The position numbers were made by a program, and so were the translations under genes. From the NCBI GenBank assembly GCA_016709025.1, contig JADJEQ010000011.1, positions 1-64,000 on the forward strand: a DNA stretch of 64,000 nt, in the 5' to 3' direction. Source of the DNA: Bacteroidales bacterium. GTDB lineage: Bacteria; Bacteroidota; Bacteroidia; Bacteroidales; Lentimicrobiaceae. Below, in pieces: positions 46,180-55,667 of the stretch; within the stretch, counting starts at the first letter, position 1, and each line of letters starts with the position of its first letter. The notes under the pieces were generated by a model. It had not been told where the DNA came from. It ran no database searches and saw nothing but the letters and a program-made list of their open reading frames with translations.

Positions 46180-47544
46180 ATGGAAATAAAAATAAAATTA
46201 TCTGTTCAGTTCACCTTGATTGTATTTGGCTTATTGCTTTTTTTTGCAAGTCTAGTTTACTATTTTTCCGCTACCTCCCAACTCAAGAAATTCAGGGATA
46301 ATCTGTTTGACAGAGCTAAAAACACGGCTATTCTTCTGATCAACGTGGAAGAGGTTGACTCGGTTCTATTGAAAAAAATACACCAGTCTACGATTTCATG
46401 GCAAAATGAAGAAATTGTCCTGACCGATTCATTGATGAAGGTTTTGTACAGCAATAAACCGGATTATCTTTCAGAAACTGTGCTGAAGCAAAACATACCT
46501 CAATCAGATATAAGTTACTTTACGATTGCAGAAAAGGATGGGGTCTGTTACAAACACATGTTCAAAAACCAGACCTGGTATGTGTATGTGATGGCATTTG
46601 ACAACTCCCGAAAAGAGAATCTGAGTGAATTGATCGATGTTTTATTCTGGAGTATTCTGATCAGCACTTTCCTGTCGGTCTATCTGTCTTATCTTTTCTC
46701 GAACAGGGCTATAAAACCGATTTCACGGCTGATCAACAGCATCAGAACCATCAATTCATCAAAACTCAGCAGCAGGCTTGATGAAGGCAACAGACAGGAT
46801 GAAATAGCACAGTTGGCCATCGCTTTTAATGAAATGCTCAGCAATCTCGAAATCTCCTTTCAAAACCAGGCTGACTTTGTTTCAAATGCATCCCACGAAT
46901 TAAGAACTCCCTTAACCATCATGAATGTAGAGTCTGATTACCTATTGAGCCATGATCGTTCTCCGGAAGAATATAAAGCACATATTTCAGAGTTAATCGG
47001 TGACTTCAGAAAACTTAACTCCCTTTTAAATAGTTTGCTTGAACTGGCGCATCTGAACAGGGATATTAATATTCAACGCTCACCGGTACGCATTGATGAA
47101 GTGATTTACAATTCCATCCATCAGGTTAAGTCAAGATTTCAGGACCGGAAAATTTTGCTCAAAATCAATTATCCGGAAGCAGACAACGACCTGCTTGTGA
47201 ATGGCAATGCCGGCCTTCTGACAATTGCGTTTAACAATTTGCTTGAGAATGCCTGCAAGTTCTCAGACGGAGAGGTTGTTACAGAATTCCTGATTTCAGA
47301 AAAATTTATTGAAATTATTGTTTCCGATAGTGGTATAGGGATCCCGGCCGATCAGATCAGGATAATTTTCGCCCCATTTAAGAGGGCTTCCAACGTAAAA
47401 TACAAAAGTGGATTCGGGATAGGTCTTTCACTCGTTGCCAAAATAATAGAAGTCCACAATGCTACGTGTGAAGTTACCAGTACTGTGAACACGGGGACGC
47501 AGTTCAGGTTGCGGTTTGAGCGGATTGCACAGTCAATATTGTAA
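46180..47544 (+). CDS. Sensor histidine kinase, partner of the OmpR-type regulator
   Basis: A 454-residue inner-membrane kinase. The first membrane helix spans about residues 10-30, and a periplasmic sensor domain of about 120 residues follows, with one Cys (VCYKH). The second helix is at 151-173, followed by a HAMP domain (SNRAIKPISRLINSI, QDEIAQLAIAFNEML). The H box has His239 in SNASHELRTPLT. The ATP-binding part has NLLENACKF, DSGIGIP and the G2 box SGFGIGLSLVAKI. Arrangement and size resemble metal- or envelope-stress kinases of the CusS/PhoR type, but the sensor domain itself does not tell the ligand. It is co-transcribed with the regulator. Confidence 0.92.
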   Translation: MEIKIKLSVQFTLIVFGLLLFFASLVYYFSATSQLKKFRDNLFDRAKNTAILLINVEEVDSVLLKKIHQSTISWQNEEIVLTDSLMKVLYSNKPDYLSETVLKQNIPQSDISYFTIAEKDGVCYKHMFKNQTWYVYVMAFDNSRKENLSELIDVLFWSILISTFLSVYLSYLFSNRAIKPISRLINSIRTINSSKLSSRLDEGNRQDEIAQLAIAFNEMLSNLEISFQNQADFVSNASHELRTPLTIMNVESDYLLSHDRSPEEYKAHISELIGDFRKLNSLLNSLLELAHLNRDINIQRSPVRIDEVIYNSIHQVKSRFQDRKILLKINYPEADNDLLVNGNAGLLTIAFNNLLENACKFSDGEVVTEFLISEKFIEIIVSDSGIGIPADQIRIIFAPFKRASNVKYKSGFGIGLSLVAKIIEVHNATCEVTSTVNTGTQFRLRFERIAQSIL

Positions 47545-47811
47545 ATTATTGAATGTAATTCAAACCTGGACGCAATATTCCAGGTATTCCGGTATAATTG
47601 GGGGTCTTCAATTTCAAGGGTAAAGATAATTTTTACCCTAAACTATAATATGGAACTCATAGTATGATACCAAAATGCGGTGGTTGTCGGTTTTCGGAAA
47701 GTCCTGAATAGGAAATGATACAAGTCGCAAGAGAATAACCTATCACAACATTTTTTTGATCAAAATGAAGCATTAGTTGCAAGTTCCAATTTTTTGTATT
47801 TACTTTGCAAA

Positions 47812-47823
47812 AAAAGTACTTTT
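47812..47823. promoter_or_regulatory. Palindromic operator candidate AAAAGTACTTTT, site 1
   Basis: A perfect 12-base palindrome ends three bases before the ATG of the membrane-protein gene at 47826. It directly follows a TTACTTTG box at 47800-47807, with TTG 20 bases upstream (47777-47779), so it lies at the likely transcription start. A second copy precedes the next operon. The winged-helix protein encoded downstream is the obvious candidate to bind it. Confidence 0.6.
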
Positions 47824-47825
47824 AA

Positions 47826-48453
47826 ATGAAAGAAGAAAAGGATTATATTCAGGATATAGCCGAGATACGCTCAATGATGGAGCGCTCTTCTAAATTTCTT
47901 TCGCTGTCGGGATGGGCAGGTATCATGGCTGGCATTTACGCATTGTCAGGCGCTTTTGTTGCCTGGAAATTTCTGAATTTCAATCCCGGCGAAATTTTCT
48001 ACAATTCACTAAATCCAGGAAATTTACCTCCCGGTTTACTACAGGTAATTCTTTTATCCATCGCAATACTGGTGCTGGCTTTGAGCACTGCAATTTTCCT
48101 TTCTTATAAAAAGGCGGGAAAAAGTGGTGAGAAACTGTGGAATTCTACCTCTAAACGGCTGTTGATCAACATGGCAGTTCCGCTTATTACCGGTGGAATT
48201 CTGATACTAATGCTGATCAATCATGGATTCATAGGCCTTATGGCCCCGTTTACCCTGGTGTTTTATGGTTTGGCTTTTATACAATGCCGGTAAGTTCACG
48301 TATGATGAAGTGAAAATTTTAGGGCTTATTCAAATCGGCTTAGGCCTGCTTGGCTCCTTCTTCGTTGAATACGGCCTGTTGTGCTGGGCTTCAGGCTTTG
48401 GTTTAGTCCATATTATCTATGGTATTTACATACATTACAAATACGAAAAGTGA
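47826..48453 (+). pseudogene. Conserved integral membrane protein, one frameshift
   Basis: Segments 47826-48293 and 48265-48453 make one membrane protein of about 209 residues. It begins MKEEKDYIQDIAEIRSMMER, a charged helical N-terminus, followed by about six hydrophobic helices. The break is near 48275, and the repaired reading is FYGLALYNAGKFTYDEVKIL. The stop TGA overlaps the GTG start of the next gene, a winged-helix regulator. That overlap and the Bacteroidota-wide pairing of such membrane proteins with small regulators suggest a membrane sensor or a regulated target. No enzymatic motif is visible. Confidence 0.7.
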
Positions 48454-48734
48454 AAATATCCATTGTTGGTTTACATAAGGCATTTGAAAGCAGAATCAGG
48501 CTGGGCATTATGTCGGCACTGGCAGTGAATGATATGCTTGATTTTAATTCACTGAAGGAATTTCTTGAGATAACCGATGGCAATCTGGCAAGCCATATCA
48601 AAGCATTGGAAAAAGAAGCATTTATCGGTGTTGAAAAATCCTTTATCGGCAAAAACCAAATACAAGGTATTTTATTACCAAAGAGGGCAGAAAAGCATTT
48701 GACAGACATCTTGAATCACTTGAAAAATTTTTGA
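48450..48734 (+). CDS. Small winged-helix transcriptional regulator
   Basis: A 94-residue protein read from GTG at 48450, overlapping the stop of the membrane-protein gene by four bases. The sequence LHKAFESRIRLGIMSALAVND followed by LDFNSLKEFLEITDGNLASHIKALEKEAFIGVEK has the winged-helix layout, with NLASHIKALEKE as recognition helix, and ends in a short dimerisation helix. It belongs to the ArsR/MarR-like winged-helix group (HTH_34 type) common in Bacteroidota. An in-frame start at 48381 would lie inside the upstream gene and is unlikely. It probably binds the AAAAGTACTTTT palindromes before its own operon and before the following one. Confidence 0.85.
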   Translation: MKISIVGLHKAFESRIRLGIMSALAVNDMLDFNSLKEFLEITDGNLASHIKALEKEAFIGVEKSFIGKNQIQGILLPKRAEKHLTDILNHLKNF

Positions 48735-48793
48735 AATCAAGGAAACTGGTTTAAATACATTCATCCTGTTTTTTTTGTGCATCAACTTTGAAT

Positions 48794-48809
48794 TTAAAAG
48801 TACTTTTAA
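48794..48809. promoter_or_regulatory. Palindromic operator candidate, site 2
   Basis: TTAAAAGTACTTTTAA is a perfect 16-base palindrome that contains the same 12-base core as site 1 (48796-48807). It lies about 95 bases upstream of the DUF4153-like gene. A 30-codon frame starts directly at its right end (ATG 48809), reading MSTKYSAGRPDGPKVFAEKY and onward; it may be a leader peptide or chance. Confidence 0.6.
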
Positions 48810-48902
48810 TGTCAACCAAATATAGCGCAGGCAGACCAGATGGTCCGAAAGTATTTGCTGAGAAGTACCTCAACCAAAACAAAACACTTAACAACAAATA
48901 AT

Positions 48903-49903
48903 ATGAAAAACAAGATTAAGGAGAATATCGACAATCCACATCAGCTTGAAGTACTGTTTAAGGCAGACAAAAGAATTTAAAAATCCTTTATGGAACTCTA
49001 TCCTGAAATTGCTGAAAACAGGATATCCGGTATTGGGTAATTGCCGTTGCTGTTTTTGTGATTTCTGCCATTTATATAAACCTCCTGCCTTCAGATGCAG
49101 AAAGTGACTCTATAATTCTGGCATATCTGCATGTGCCCCTTATGCTCTGGTGCCTGTATGGGCTGATTTTCATCGACTTCGATACTAAAGACAAAATAAG
49201 AAGGATCGATTACATTAAGTACAACGGAGAACTGGCTATTTTAATGGCGCTTATCGCAATAACAGGTGGCATTCTTACCGGTGTTACCATTAATTTATTT
49301 GCGGCCATTGAACTGCGGGTTGAAGAGTTTTATGTTAATTACATAGTGGTCTCAGGCATGGTTTCGGTCCCGATTGTTGCGACTTTTATTATCCGCAAGT
49401 ATCCTTTTATAGCCAATAAGATTGCCCCGGTGATTGCAAATATATTCAGCCCAGTCGTACTGATAACCTTAATCGTTTACCTGTTCAGTATAATGGTCGC
49501 CGGCAAAGATCCTTACAATGACCGTGATTTCTTAATTATATTCAATGCTATGTTATTGGGTGTAATGGCAATTGTTGTTTTTTCAATCTCCGGAACATCA
49601 TTAAATAAACGCCAACGCTTCAACGAAAGAACACTCTTTGCTCTCACAATAGTAACACTACTCATCGATTTAGTGGCATTATCCGCCATACTCTACAGAC
49701 TGGGAGAATATGGATTTACCCCAAACCGGGCAGTCGTACTTGGTTCAAACTTATTGATTTTCGGCAATTTGGTGTTGATTATGATCGATTTATACCAGGT
49801 TAATTTCAAAAATAAACAGATCAGCGTGGTGGAAATGACCATAGCCCGGTACTTACCTGTTTTTACCTTATGGACCATTTTGTTGTATTTGGAATTCCCT
49901 TGA
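48903..49903 (+). pseudogene. DUF4153-like integral membrane protein, broken near the N-terminus
   Basis: From ATG 48903 the sequence reads MKNKIKENIDNPHQLEVLFK, typical of Bacteroidota DUF4153-type proteins. A small disruption near 48975-48985 (probably REFKKSF in the intact gene) and a missing C near 49025 interrupt it. After repair (RISRYWVIAVAVFVISAIYINL) the frame is open to 49903, giving about 333 residues with eight or nine membrane helices. Function is unknown. It follows the second palindrome, so it is likely under the same regulator as the upstream operon. Confidence 0.68.
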
Positions 49904-50330
49904 TATTTCGGATTCAAATAACTGCGTCTAATTTCCCATTATTGCCATTGTTATTGATATTCTAAATGCTAACAACAATGGTTGGCATCACAAACTTTGT
50001 AGTCTCAGCGACCCGACTGTTACCGGATAAACCGACTGGTGGCAGTCGGGATATTTTTTCTGACAGTCCTCGCCCGGCATATAAACCTATGCTCATTTAT
50101 GCACTGTTAAACCATAAATAATTATATTTTACCCTTCAGAAAATTGTCAGTTATATGCGAAGTTAAACGAAGGAAAGCTGTTCTAATTTTGATTCAGAAC
50201 CACATGACATTTTATTAAACATGAATTTGGATTGATTATAAATTAATATGGATGGATTACTTTAAAGAAACAATGATATAATAAGCCATTCAGGAACAAT
50301 AATTTTTTTAAAATTTATAACCTTCAAAAA
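49904..50330. other. Intergenic region with one terminator
   Basis: Apart from the hairpin at 50032-50059, these 427 bases are AT-rich, with no gene or repeat that I recognise. Confidence 0.45.
50032..50059 (+). terminator. Rho-independent terminator candidate
   Basis: A 7-bp stem CCGACTG / CAGTCGG with loop GTGG is followed after three bases by a T-rich run (ATATTTTTT). It lies 130 bases after the DUF4153-like gene. Confidence 0.6.
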
Positions 50331-50806
50331 ATGAAAAAAGCACTGATTATCACTCTCTTCCTGATCGGAATATACCCTGTTTTTTGGGCAGAGCTTGTCG
50401 GATACAATTCAGATTGAAAATTTTTCTGGGACTTCTTATTATCTGAACGGCAAAGCTTTCTCCGATGGATTTGCACGAGCTATTCCTGACGAACAATGCT
50501 GCCCTGGAAGAAATAATAACTGCCAGAAATAGCAATTCCACTGCAACAATTCTGAGCATATCAGGCGGGTTGCTACTGGGAAGTTATCTGGTTGTAAGAT
50601 TTGTCGGGCAGCAGAGCCTCTATGCTGCAGGTATCGCAGGTACCGGACTTATTTTGGTTTCACTGCCTTTTTTCGCTTCCTACCGGAGGCATGCCAGCAG
50701 GGCGGTTAAGATATACAACGACGAAATAAAACAGAAAAACATGAATAGAAACGATGTAACCTTTGGATTTACCACCACAGGTATTGGAATTCAAATGACA
50801 TTCTGA
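50331..50806 (+). pseudogene. Small secreted/membrane protein of unknown function, two frameshifts
   Basis: ATG 50331 starts a signal peptide (MKKALIITLFLIGIYPVF). Correcting the frame in the GTTTTTTGGG stretch gives QSLSDTIQIENFSGTSYYLN, and one added base near 50455 gives GKALSPMDLHELFLTNNAAL. The rest, to 50806, has two adjacent hydrophobic segments (ILSISGGLLLGSYLVVRFVG, LYAAGIAGTGLILVSLPFFA) and a soluble tail that ends VTFGFTTTGIGIQMTF, like the last strand of an outer-membrane protein. About 160 residues in total. I do not recognise it; similar small proteins are often annotated hypothetical in Bacteroidota. Confidence 0.55.
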
Positions 50807-50976
50807 AATAGGTTGGCGCGCATCTCAAGAAGTGGGCTTCCACAACCTCAAACAGAATATTACCATTAACTGCAGTTAAATTATCGAAAGCCACTCTAAA
50901 AGACTGGCCAGTTGAAATTAGAATTGAAAATTTAAACAATTGATTTCTGATTGAAGACAATCCAGGTTCCTGATCC

Positions 50977-51610
50977 TCAATTCTCACAGTGCTCACCACA
51001 GGCACATGCTTTACCTTTTGCTTTACCAAAGGCTTCTTTACCTTCTGAATAGGAAAAGTAAATCAATCCTGCGGCTCCCAATACATCGGCATAGGCGAAG
51101 CCTGTAAGTTCGTAAATCAGACTTGATATCAGCAATACAATTGACATATATACGCATACTCTTGTACAATTCGCATCAGCCAGGATGGGTTCGGAGTTAA
51201 GCAACCGGCCTGCCTTCTTTTTGGCATATACCAGCCATGTCATCACGGCTATGGAAACAATGGATATGATAACACCCCACAAGGTAGTTTCGGGTTTGTG
51301 ATGGTTGGCCAGATTTACCACAATTCCGCCCAGCAATCCAACAGACAGAATGTAAAATGCAGTTCCTGTAACCTTTAAGGCAGTGATCTCGAATGTGCTT
51401 TTTGGGCTTTCAGGATTTTGTTTTATTCGCAAAATCATAACAGCAATGCCAATACCCGACATAACCTCGATAAAACTATCTACGCCAAAGCCAAACAGGG
51501 CGAGGTTTCATCCTTTACCCCAAACCAAATGGATACAAGCCCTTCAATAACATTGTAGGCTATCGTAAAATGGCTAAACCCGAGGCAATTTTATACTGTT
51601 TTCCGTTCAT
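50977..51610 (-). pseudogene. Cation transporter, CDF-like, with Cys/His-rich tail; two frameshifts near the N-terminus
   Basis: The open part (51462-50977) contains MSGIGIAVMILRIKQNPESP and four membrane helices. Upstream frames from ATG 51610 add KQYKIASGLAIFTIAYNVIE, then GLVSIWFGVKDETLALFGFGVDSFIEV after single-base repairs near 51555 and 51505. Together they give about 212 residues and six helices, matching the short CDF-type cation transporters. The tail KGKACACGEHCEN is rich in Cys and His and could bind zinc, cadmium or copper. It would export a divalent metal across the inner membrane. It lies in a metal-resistance neighbourhood with the CusCBA-type genes. Confidence 0.7.
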
Positions 51611-51719
51611 GGGTGATTTCTGCAAATATTAATTAAATCCTCTCAATCCCGAAAGTAACCATTCATATGGACCATCGGGATGGGGAGTGTGAAATATAAG
51701 TCTATCTGATTTTTAATTT

Positions 51720-52063
51720 TTACTTTGAACCCAAAATTAGAGATTCTATTTGTCCGATAAGATCTTTCAGGTCACTCTCAATAATTGTCCAAACAATTTC
51801 ATTGTCTATTCCGAAATAGTCATGCACAATTCTGTTTCTGAAACCCCTGATTCCGGACCATTCAATTTACGAATTCATTAACCTGAAACCGGGGTCTATT
51901 CTGTTGGCTGCTTCACCGATAATTTCAAAATTTTTAACGACTGCGTCAATTGTTTTTTCATCGTTACGAAAAGAATCATAGTTCAGCTTTGTTGTGTACC
52001 GCTTGATTTTCAGAGCTGATTCAAGCATATGACCAGAAGTAAAATGAGATCGCGGCCAGACAT
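51720..52063 (-). pseudogene. hepT: HepT-like HEPN toxin, broken by a stop and a frameshift
   Basis: ATG 52063 begins MSGRDLILLL, and one base later in frame the HEPN body follows: GHMLESALKIKRYTTKLNYD, EKTIDAVVKNFEIIGEAANRI. A TAA at 51867-51869 interrupts it, and the same frame continues with EWSGIRGFRNRIVHDYFGID to the stop at 51720. RNRIVH is the R-x4-H catalytic motif of HEPN ribonucleases. HepT toxins act with MntA, the adjacent nucleotidyltransferase, which modifies and neutralises them. The in-frame stop lies before the active site, so the shown sequence would not make an active toxin. Confidence 0.75.
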
Positions 52064-52348
52064 ACGTCAGATCAGATTGAATTCTTTGGTAATATTTATC
52101 TTTAACTCCTTTCCGTGAAACCAAATCTACTTTGATTCCGGTAAGTTTTTCAATTTCTTCGGTCAGGTCAATAAAACGCGAACCTATCCTGTCGTTAAAT
52201 TCAAACAATAAATCAAGGTCGCTTTCTTCATTCTGCTCTTTTCTGGCATATGAACCGAAAATTGCCAGTGATTTAATCGGGAATCGGAAAACAGATGCTG
52301 TTTGTGGATACTTATGTGTTGTTCTATATCCTGAAGTGTTTTCGTCAA
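52059..52348 (-). pseudogene. mntA: MntA-like nucleotidyltransferase antitoxin, probable frameshift
   Basis: The core KSLAIFGSYARKEQNEESDL DLLFEF contains the nucleotidyltransferase motif GS-x(11)-D-x-D of minimal MNT proteins, followed by TGIKVDLVSRKGVKDKYYQR. Upstream in another frame, from a possible TTG at 52348, the reading KTLQDIEQHISIHKQHLFS is what MntA N-termini look like, so a base is probably missing near 52290. Read without repair, it runs on into HepT as a single fused frame. MntA AMPylates HepT as antitoxin. The start codon is uncertain. Confidence 0.72.
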
Positions 52349-52445
52349 CCAAAAAATACTATTTTTTGTAAGAAATTAAAATGATAACTGATTTGTACTG
52401 TTTGTAGGAACCATTGACATTTCTCTGTTTGACAATTAATTAACC

Positions 52446-52521
52446 TCATAGTGAGCCAAAACCGACTATGCTTTATTTAGTTCGTATTCTGATTTCAACA
52501 GATTATCCATGGCAGAACAAG
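52446..52521 (-). pseudogene. Fragment duplicating the 3' end of the TolC-type gene
   Basis: About 75 bases match 54502-54578, the last codons of the efflux TolC gene. On the reverse strand both encode SAMDNLLKSEYELNKA, but this copy has TAG after NKA where the full gene reads LSVLAEYE. Nothing upstream of the match resembles the rest of the gene, so this is a relic. Confidence 0.75.
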
Positions 52522-52642
52522 CAGAATTAAACCACTCATTACTTTAGGGGATGAATGGCCATAAAAATCACTACTTATTGGGATTGTGAGCTGAATAAAC
52601 CCGGATACTTTTGCTCTCATTATTCAAATAATAAAAATCATT

Positions 52643-53825
52643 ATGAGGTGTATTTTAATATTTGCAATTTTTATTGCAGCAATGCCAGGTGCATTTGCTC
52701 AAACTACAGACAGTATCACAAATACTTATCTGAATGGTGCCGAAAAGTTGTTAACTAGTGATGGCAGACTTGTTATTGGAGGTTATGGAGAAGTTCATTA
52801 CAACCAGCCACTTAGTTCCAAAACCATGAGCAATGGTACCTTAGACGTCCATCGTATGGTATTGTTGTTGGGCTATAATTTTAGTCCTAAAACGCAGTTT
52901 ATATCTGAAATAGAGTACGAGCACGTAAGCGAAGTATATATTGAAAGCTTTTCTTCAGCACAAATTAAATAGGTTTATAAACCTGCGGGCTGGCTTAATT
53001 TTAATACCAATGGGTATAGTTAATGAATATCATGAACCAACTACTTTTAATGGTGTTGAACGTCCTATGGTCGATAATAAAATTTCACCAACCACCTGGC
53101 GTGAAATTGGATTCGGGTTAAGTGGCAATATTATTGAGGCATCTATTAAATATCAAGCTTATGTTGTTAATGGCTTTAATGGCTACAACGGTGCCGGTAC
53201 TCTGAATGGCAAGAATGGATTACGCAATGGTCGCCAAAAGGTGCCGACTCATACATGAGTACCCCAAACTTTACAGCTAAAATTGAATACTACGGCTTTA
53301 GAAGTTTAAATATCGGACTTTCCGGTTATTTTGGAAAACCCAAAGTCCTTTATAATGGAATTGATAAGAAAGCTGATGCAGCAATAGCTAAGGCAGACTC
53401 ATCAACAACAGGTGTTTCAATGTTGGGTGTAGATGCACGTTATAATTTTGGGGACTTCAAACGTGGCCAATTCTATTATTCCACCATTACTAACACTCAG
53501 CAGTACAACGTTTTACCGCTCAAAACGGCAAACAGAACGACCTGTAGTGCAATGATGGGTTATTTGAAGTGGGTTACAATGTTTTAAAATTCTGTTCCGA
53601 TATAAAAAAAGAACTAATACCATTTATTCGTTACGAAACAATACTCATTTTGCAACCGAAGGCAAGGTTTTGAAAAACGCCGCTTATAACAACAATGTTA
53701 TTACAACAGGTGTAACCTACAAACTTGTAAAGGGTGCTGTAGTAAAAGCCGATATGCAATTCGTAAAATCTCAAGCTGCATCCGAAATCACAAACGTTTT
53801 CAATGCAGGTAATGTTTTAAGCTGA
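52643..53825 (+). pseudogene. Outer-membrane porin-like protein, several frameshifts
   Basis: A signal peptide (MRCILIFAIFIAAMPGAFAQ) is followed by LVIGGYGEVHYNQPLSS, LDVHRMVLLLGYNFSPKTQF and EIEYEHVSEVYIE. The next frame (52941-53258) carries INLRAGLILIPMGIVNEYHE and PTTWREIGFGLSGN; then 53255-53587 with KIEYYGFRSLNIGLSGYFG; then from 53580 YNVLKFCSDIKKELIPFIRY to the TGA at 53825. Together about 390 residues with short amphipathic strands and an OprP/porin-like layout. Breaks lie near 52960, 53235 and 53575. It is an outer-membrane channel of unknown solute. An FMN-binding protein gene follows after five bases, so they are probably co-transcribed. Confidence 0.72.
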
Positions 53826-53830
53826 ATCAA

Positions 53831-54415
53831 ATGAAAACCTATTTTTAGTATTTGTCCTTTTTTTAATCAGTACTTATTTAGATGCGCAAACAAGTTTTGA
53901 TTATTATCCCAAAATTGTTGCAAAAAGAGTTGACTGCTGAAATTGGAATAAAATTATACTCAATGAAATTGTACCCCTCATAATATTAACAGGCAAATCT
54001 TATTAGGTAAATTTTATTGTGTTTCCTATAATCCAAAATCCTCGGGAGTAAAATATGTGTACATTGGTCGTGTAAATACCTGTAGAACTGGCAGGTGTTC
54101 AATCAATAGCAATCAATCAGGTAATAAAGAGCGAGTTTTTTGATTATTTTATTCTCTATGATTTTTTGCTCAGTTTTAATGGTAAAAATATATGATTATC
54201 AGGCTACTCACGGACAAGAGGTTACTGCCAAAAGTTGGTTAAAACAATTTCAAGGTTATAGTGGAAAACGGAACTGACAAGGTAAAAATGTTGATTCGAT
54301 TTCGGGAGCAACAATTTCAGTAGATGCTGCAGTTGTTGACATTGAGCATAAAACAATTTACTCCGACAAATCCTGCCCTTATGGACGGGCTATTGAAGAT
54401 CGGATTAAAATTTAA
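53831..54415 (+). pseudogene. FMN-binding domain protein, several frameshifts
   Basis: From ATG 53831, with repairs, the reading is MKTYF, then LISTYLDAQTSFDYYPKIVA, ELTAEIGIKLYSMK, GVKYVYIGRVNTCRTGRCS, EFFDYFILYD, KIYDYQATHGQEVTAKSWLK QFQGYSGK and DSISGATISVDAAVVDIEH. SGATIS matches the (S/T)GAT motif that covalently attaches FMN in the RnfG/NqrC-type FMN-binding domain. A Cys pair (NTCRTGRC) lies before it. The protein would be exported and carry flavin. It is broken at five or more places, so coordinates of individual segments are approximate. It pairs with the porin gene upstream. Confidence 0.68.
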
Positions 54416-54491
54416 TCAGTCTCAAAGTTTACAGCAATCAGAATCTTATATTTCATCATGATTGCTGTATTATATTTCTTAATAGGAAAAA

Positions 54492-55667
54492 TTATTGGGT
54501 TTCATACTCCGCTAAAACCGATAATGCTTTATTTAGTTCATACTCAGATTTCAACAGATTATCCATGGCCGAATAGGCTAATGAGAGTTCCATCAGGTAG
54601 TTTATCAGCGTGATTTCGCCTGCGTCGAGGGCTTTTTTCAGAAGCACCGCATTGTTGGAAGATTCGATCAGTTGTCGGTACTCAAAAGCTGTCTTTTGAA
54701 GGCTTTCTGCTTTGCAAACTGGATCTTAATCTGGTTGTAAAATTGTAACTTGCTGTCAACTTCCATGGTTTGTAATGCCAATGTCTGAGCCTGAGCATAT
54801 TTCAACGTATTTTTATTTTCCCACAATGGGATAGAAACCGATTGTGACTCCTGGAAATGTTCGCCAACAACCTTTTCACTCATATACCCGGCCGATGTTT
54901 TAGGAAGTGAGAGTGCACGATTCAGTTTTTCCTGTTGCATTTTTACTTCAATCTCCTTTTTCAACCAAAGCAATGCCGGATTGTTTTGTTCGGCTTTGCT
55001 GTACCACTGATCGAAATCGGAAGGAAGTACCCGTTGAGATTCCGGTGTCACTTTATCCGCTATTGCAATTCCCCATTCAAGGATGATAGCTGTTCTAAAA
55101 CGGCATTTCGTTCAATGTAAAGCATTTCGACTTCCTTCTTAATATTCAGCAGGTTTAGCTGCGCTTTATTAGGTTCAGAATGCTGACTTCCCCTTTTTCA
55201 AACATTGACTGAAATGCATCAGCAATGTTCTGTGCATGCGACAGCCGCTTTTCACACTCTTCAAACACAGCGTTCATGTACATGAGGTCGGCACATAAAA
55301 GTCTGGCATTGAGCAGCACATCTTTTCGTTGACGCTGGTATTCAAGATCAGCCTGTAGATTCCGTGAATCGGCAATCTGGCGGCGATAGCCATAAGCCGT
55401 AGGGAAATCGAACGACTGTTTTATGTTGATATCTGTGCGGTTGCCAATTACATCGGGACTCCCCACAGGTAATTGAATCCGGCTTCTGGATTTTGAAGGT
55501 AGATACCCGTCCGGTTACCGAGTTTTTCAGCTTCCACACTTTTTCGCAAAGCAGAAAGTGTAGTATTGTTCCTTTCGATGTTTGACAAAACACTGTCAAC
55601 CGTTATTTGCGCTGTTAGAAACAGGCAGCATGAAAAGAAGGATGCATATTTTTAAGTACTTGTTCAT
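54492..55667 (-). pseudogene. cusC: TolC-family outer-membrane component of the metal efflux pump (CusC/CzcC-like), several frameshifts
   Basis: Start at ATG 55667: MNKYLKICILLFMLPVSNSA is a good signal peptide and overlaps the end of the cusA-like gene (ATGA). Repaired segments then read QITVDSVLSNIERNNTTLSA, LQNPEAGFNYLWGSPDVIGN, DINIKQSFDFPTAYGYRRQI, LNLLNIKKEVEMLYIERNAV, KASAGYMSEKVVGEHFQESQ-like and SVSIPLWENKNTLKYAQAQT, ending LAEYETQ at 54492. The length is about 395 residues. It forms the outer-membrane exit duct for the RND pump encoded immediately upstream. At least four single-base breaks (about 55610, 55490, 55160-55080, 54675). Confidence 0.78.

Noticed and set aside
48809..48901. 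A 30-codon frame beginning MSTKYSAGRPDGPKVFAEKY directly after the second palindrome
   Set aside because: It could be a leader peptide, but its length and the lack of any recognised family make it too weak to list as a gene.
48903..52070. Stop-codon readthrough or recoding to explain in-frame stops in the DUF4153-like and hepT genes
   Set aside because: The same window has many homopolymer frame breaks and intact long genes using TAA, TAG and TGA as normal stops, so recoding is not needed.
51867..52352. A natural fusion of nucleotidyltransferase and HEPN domains
   Set aside because: A HepT start codon (ATG 52063, MSGRDLILLL) lies in another frame at the expected place, so a lost base between two separate genes is simpler.
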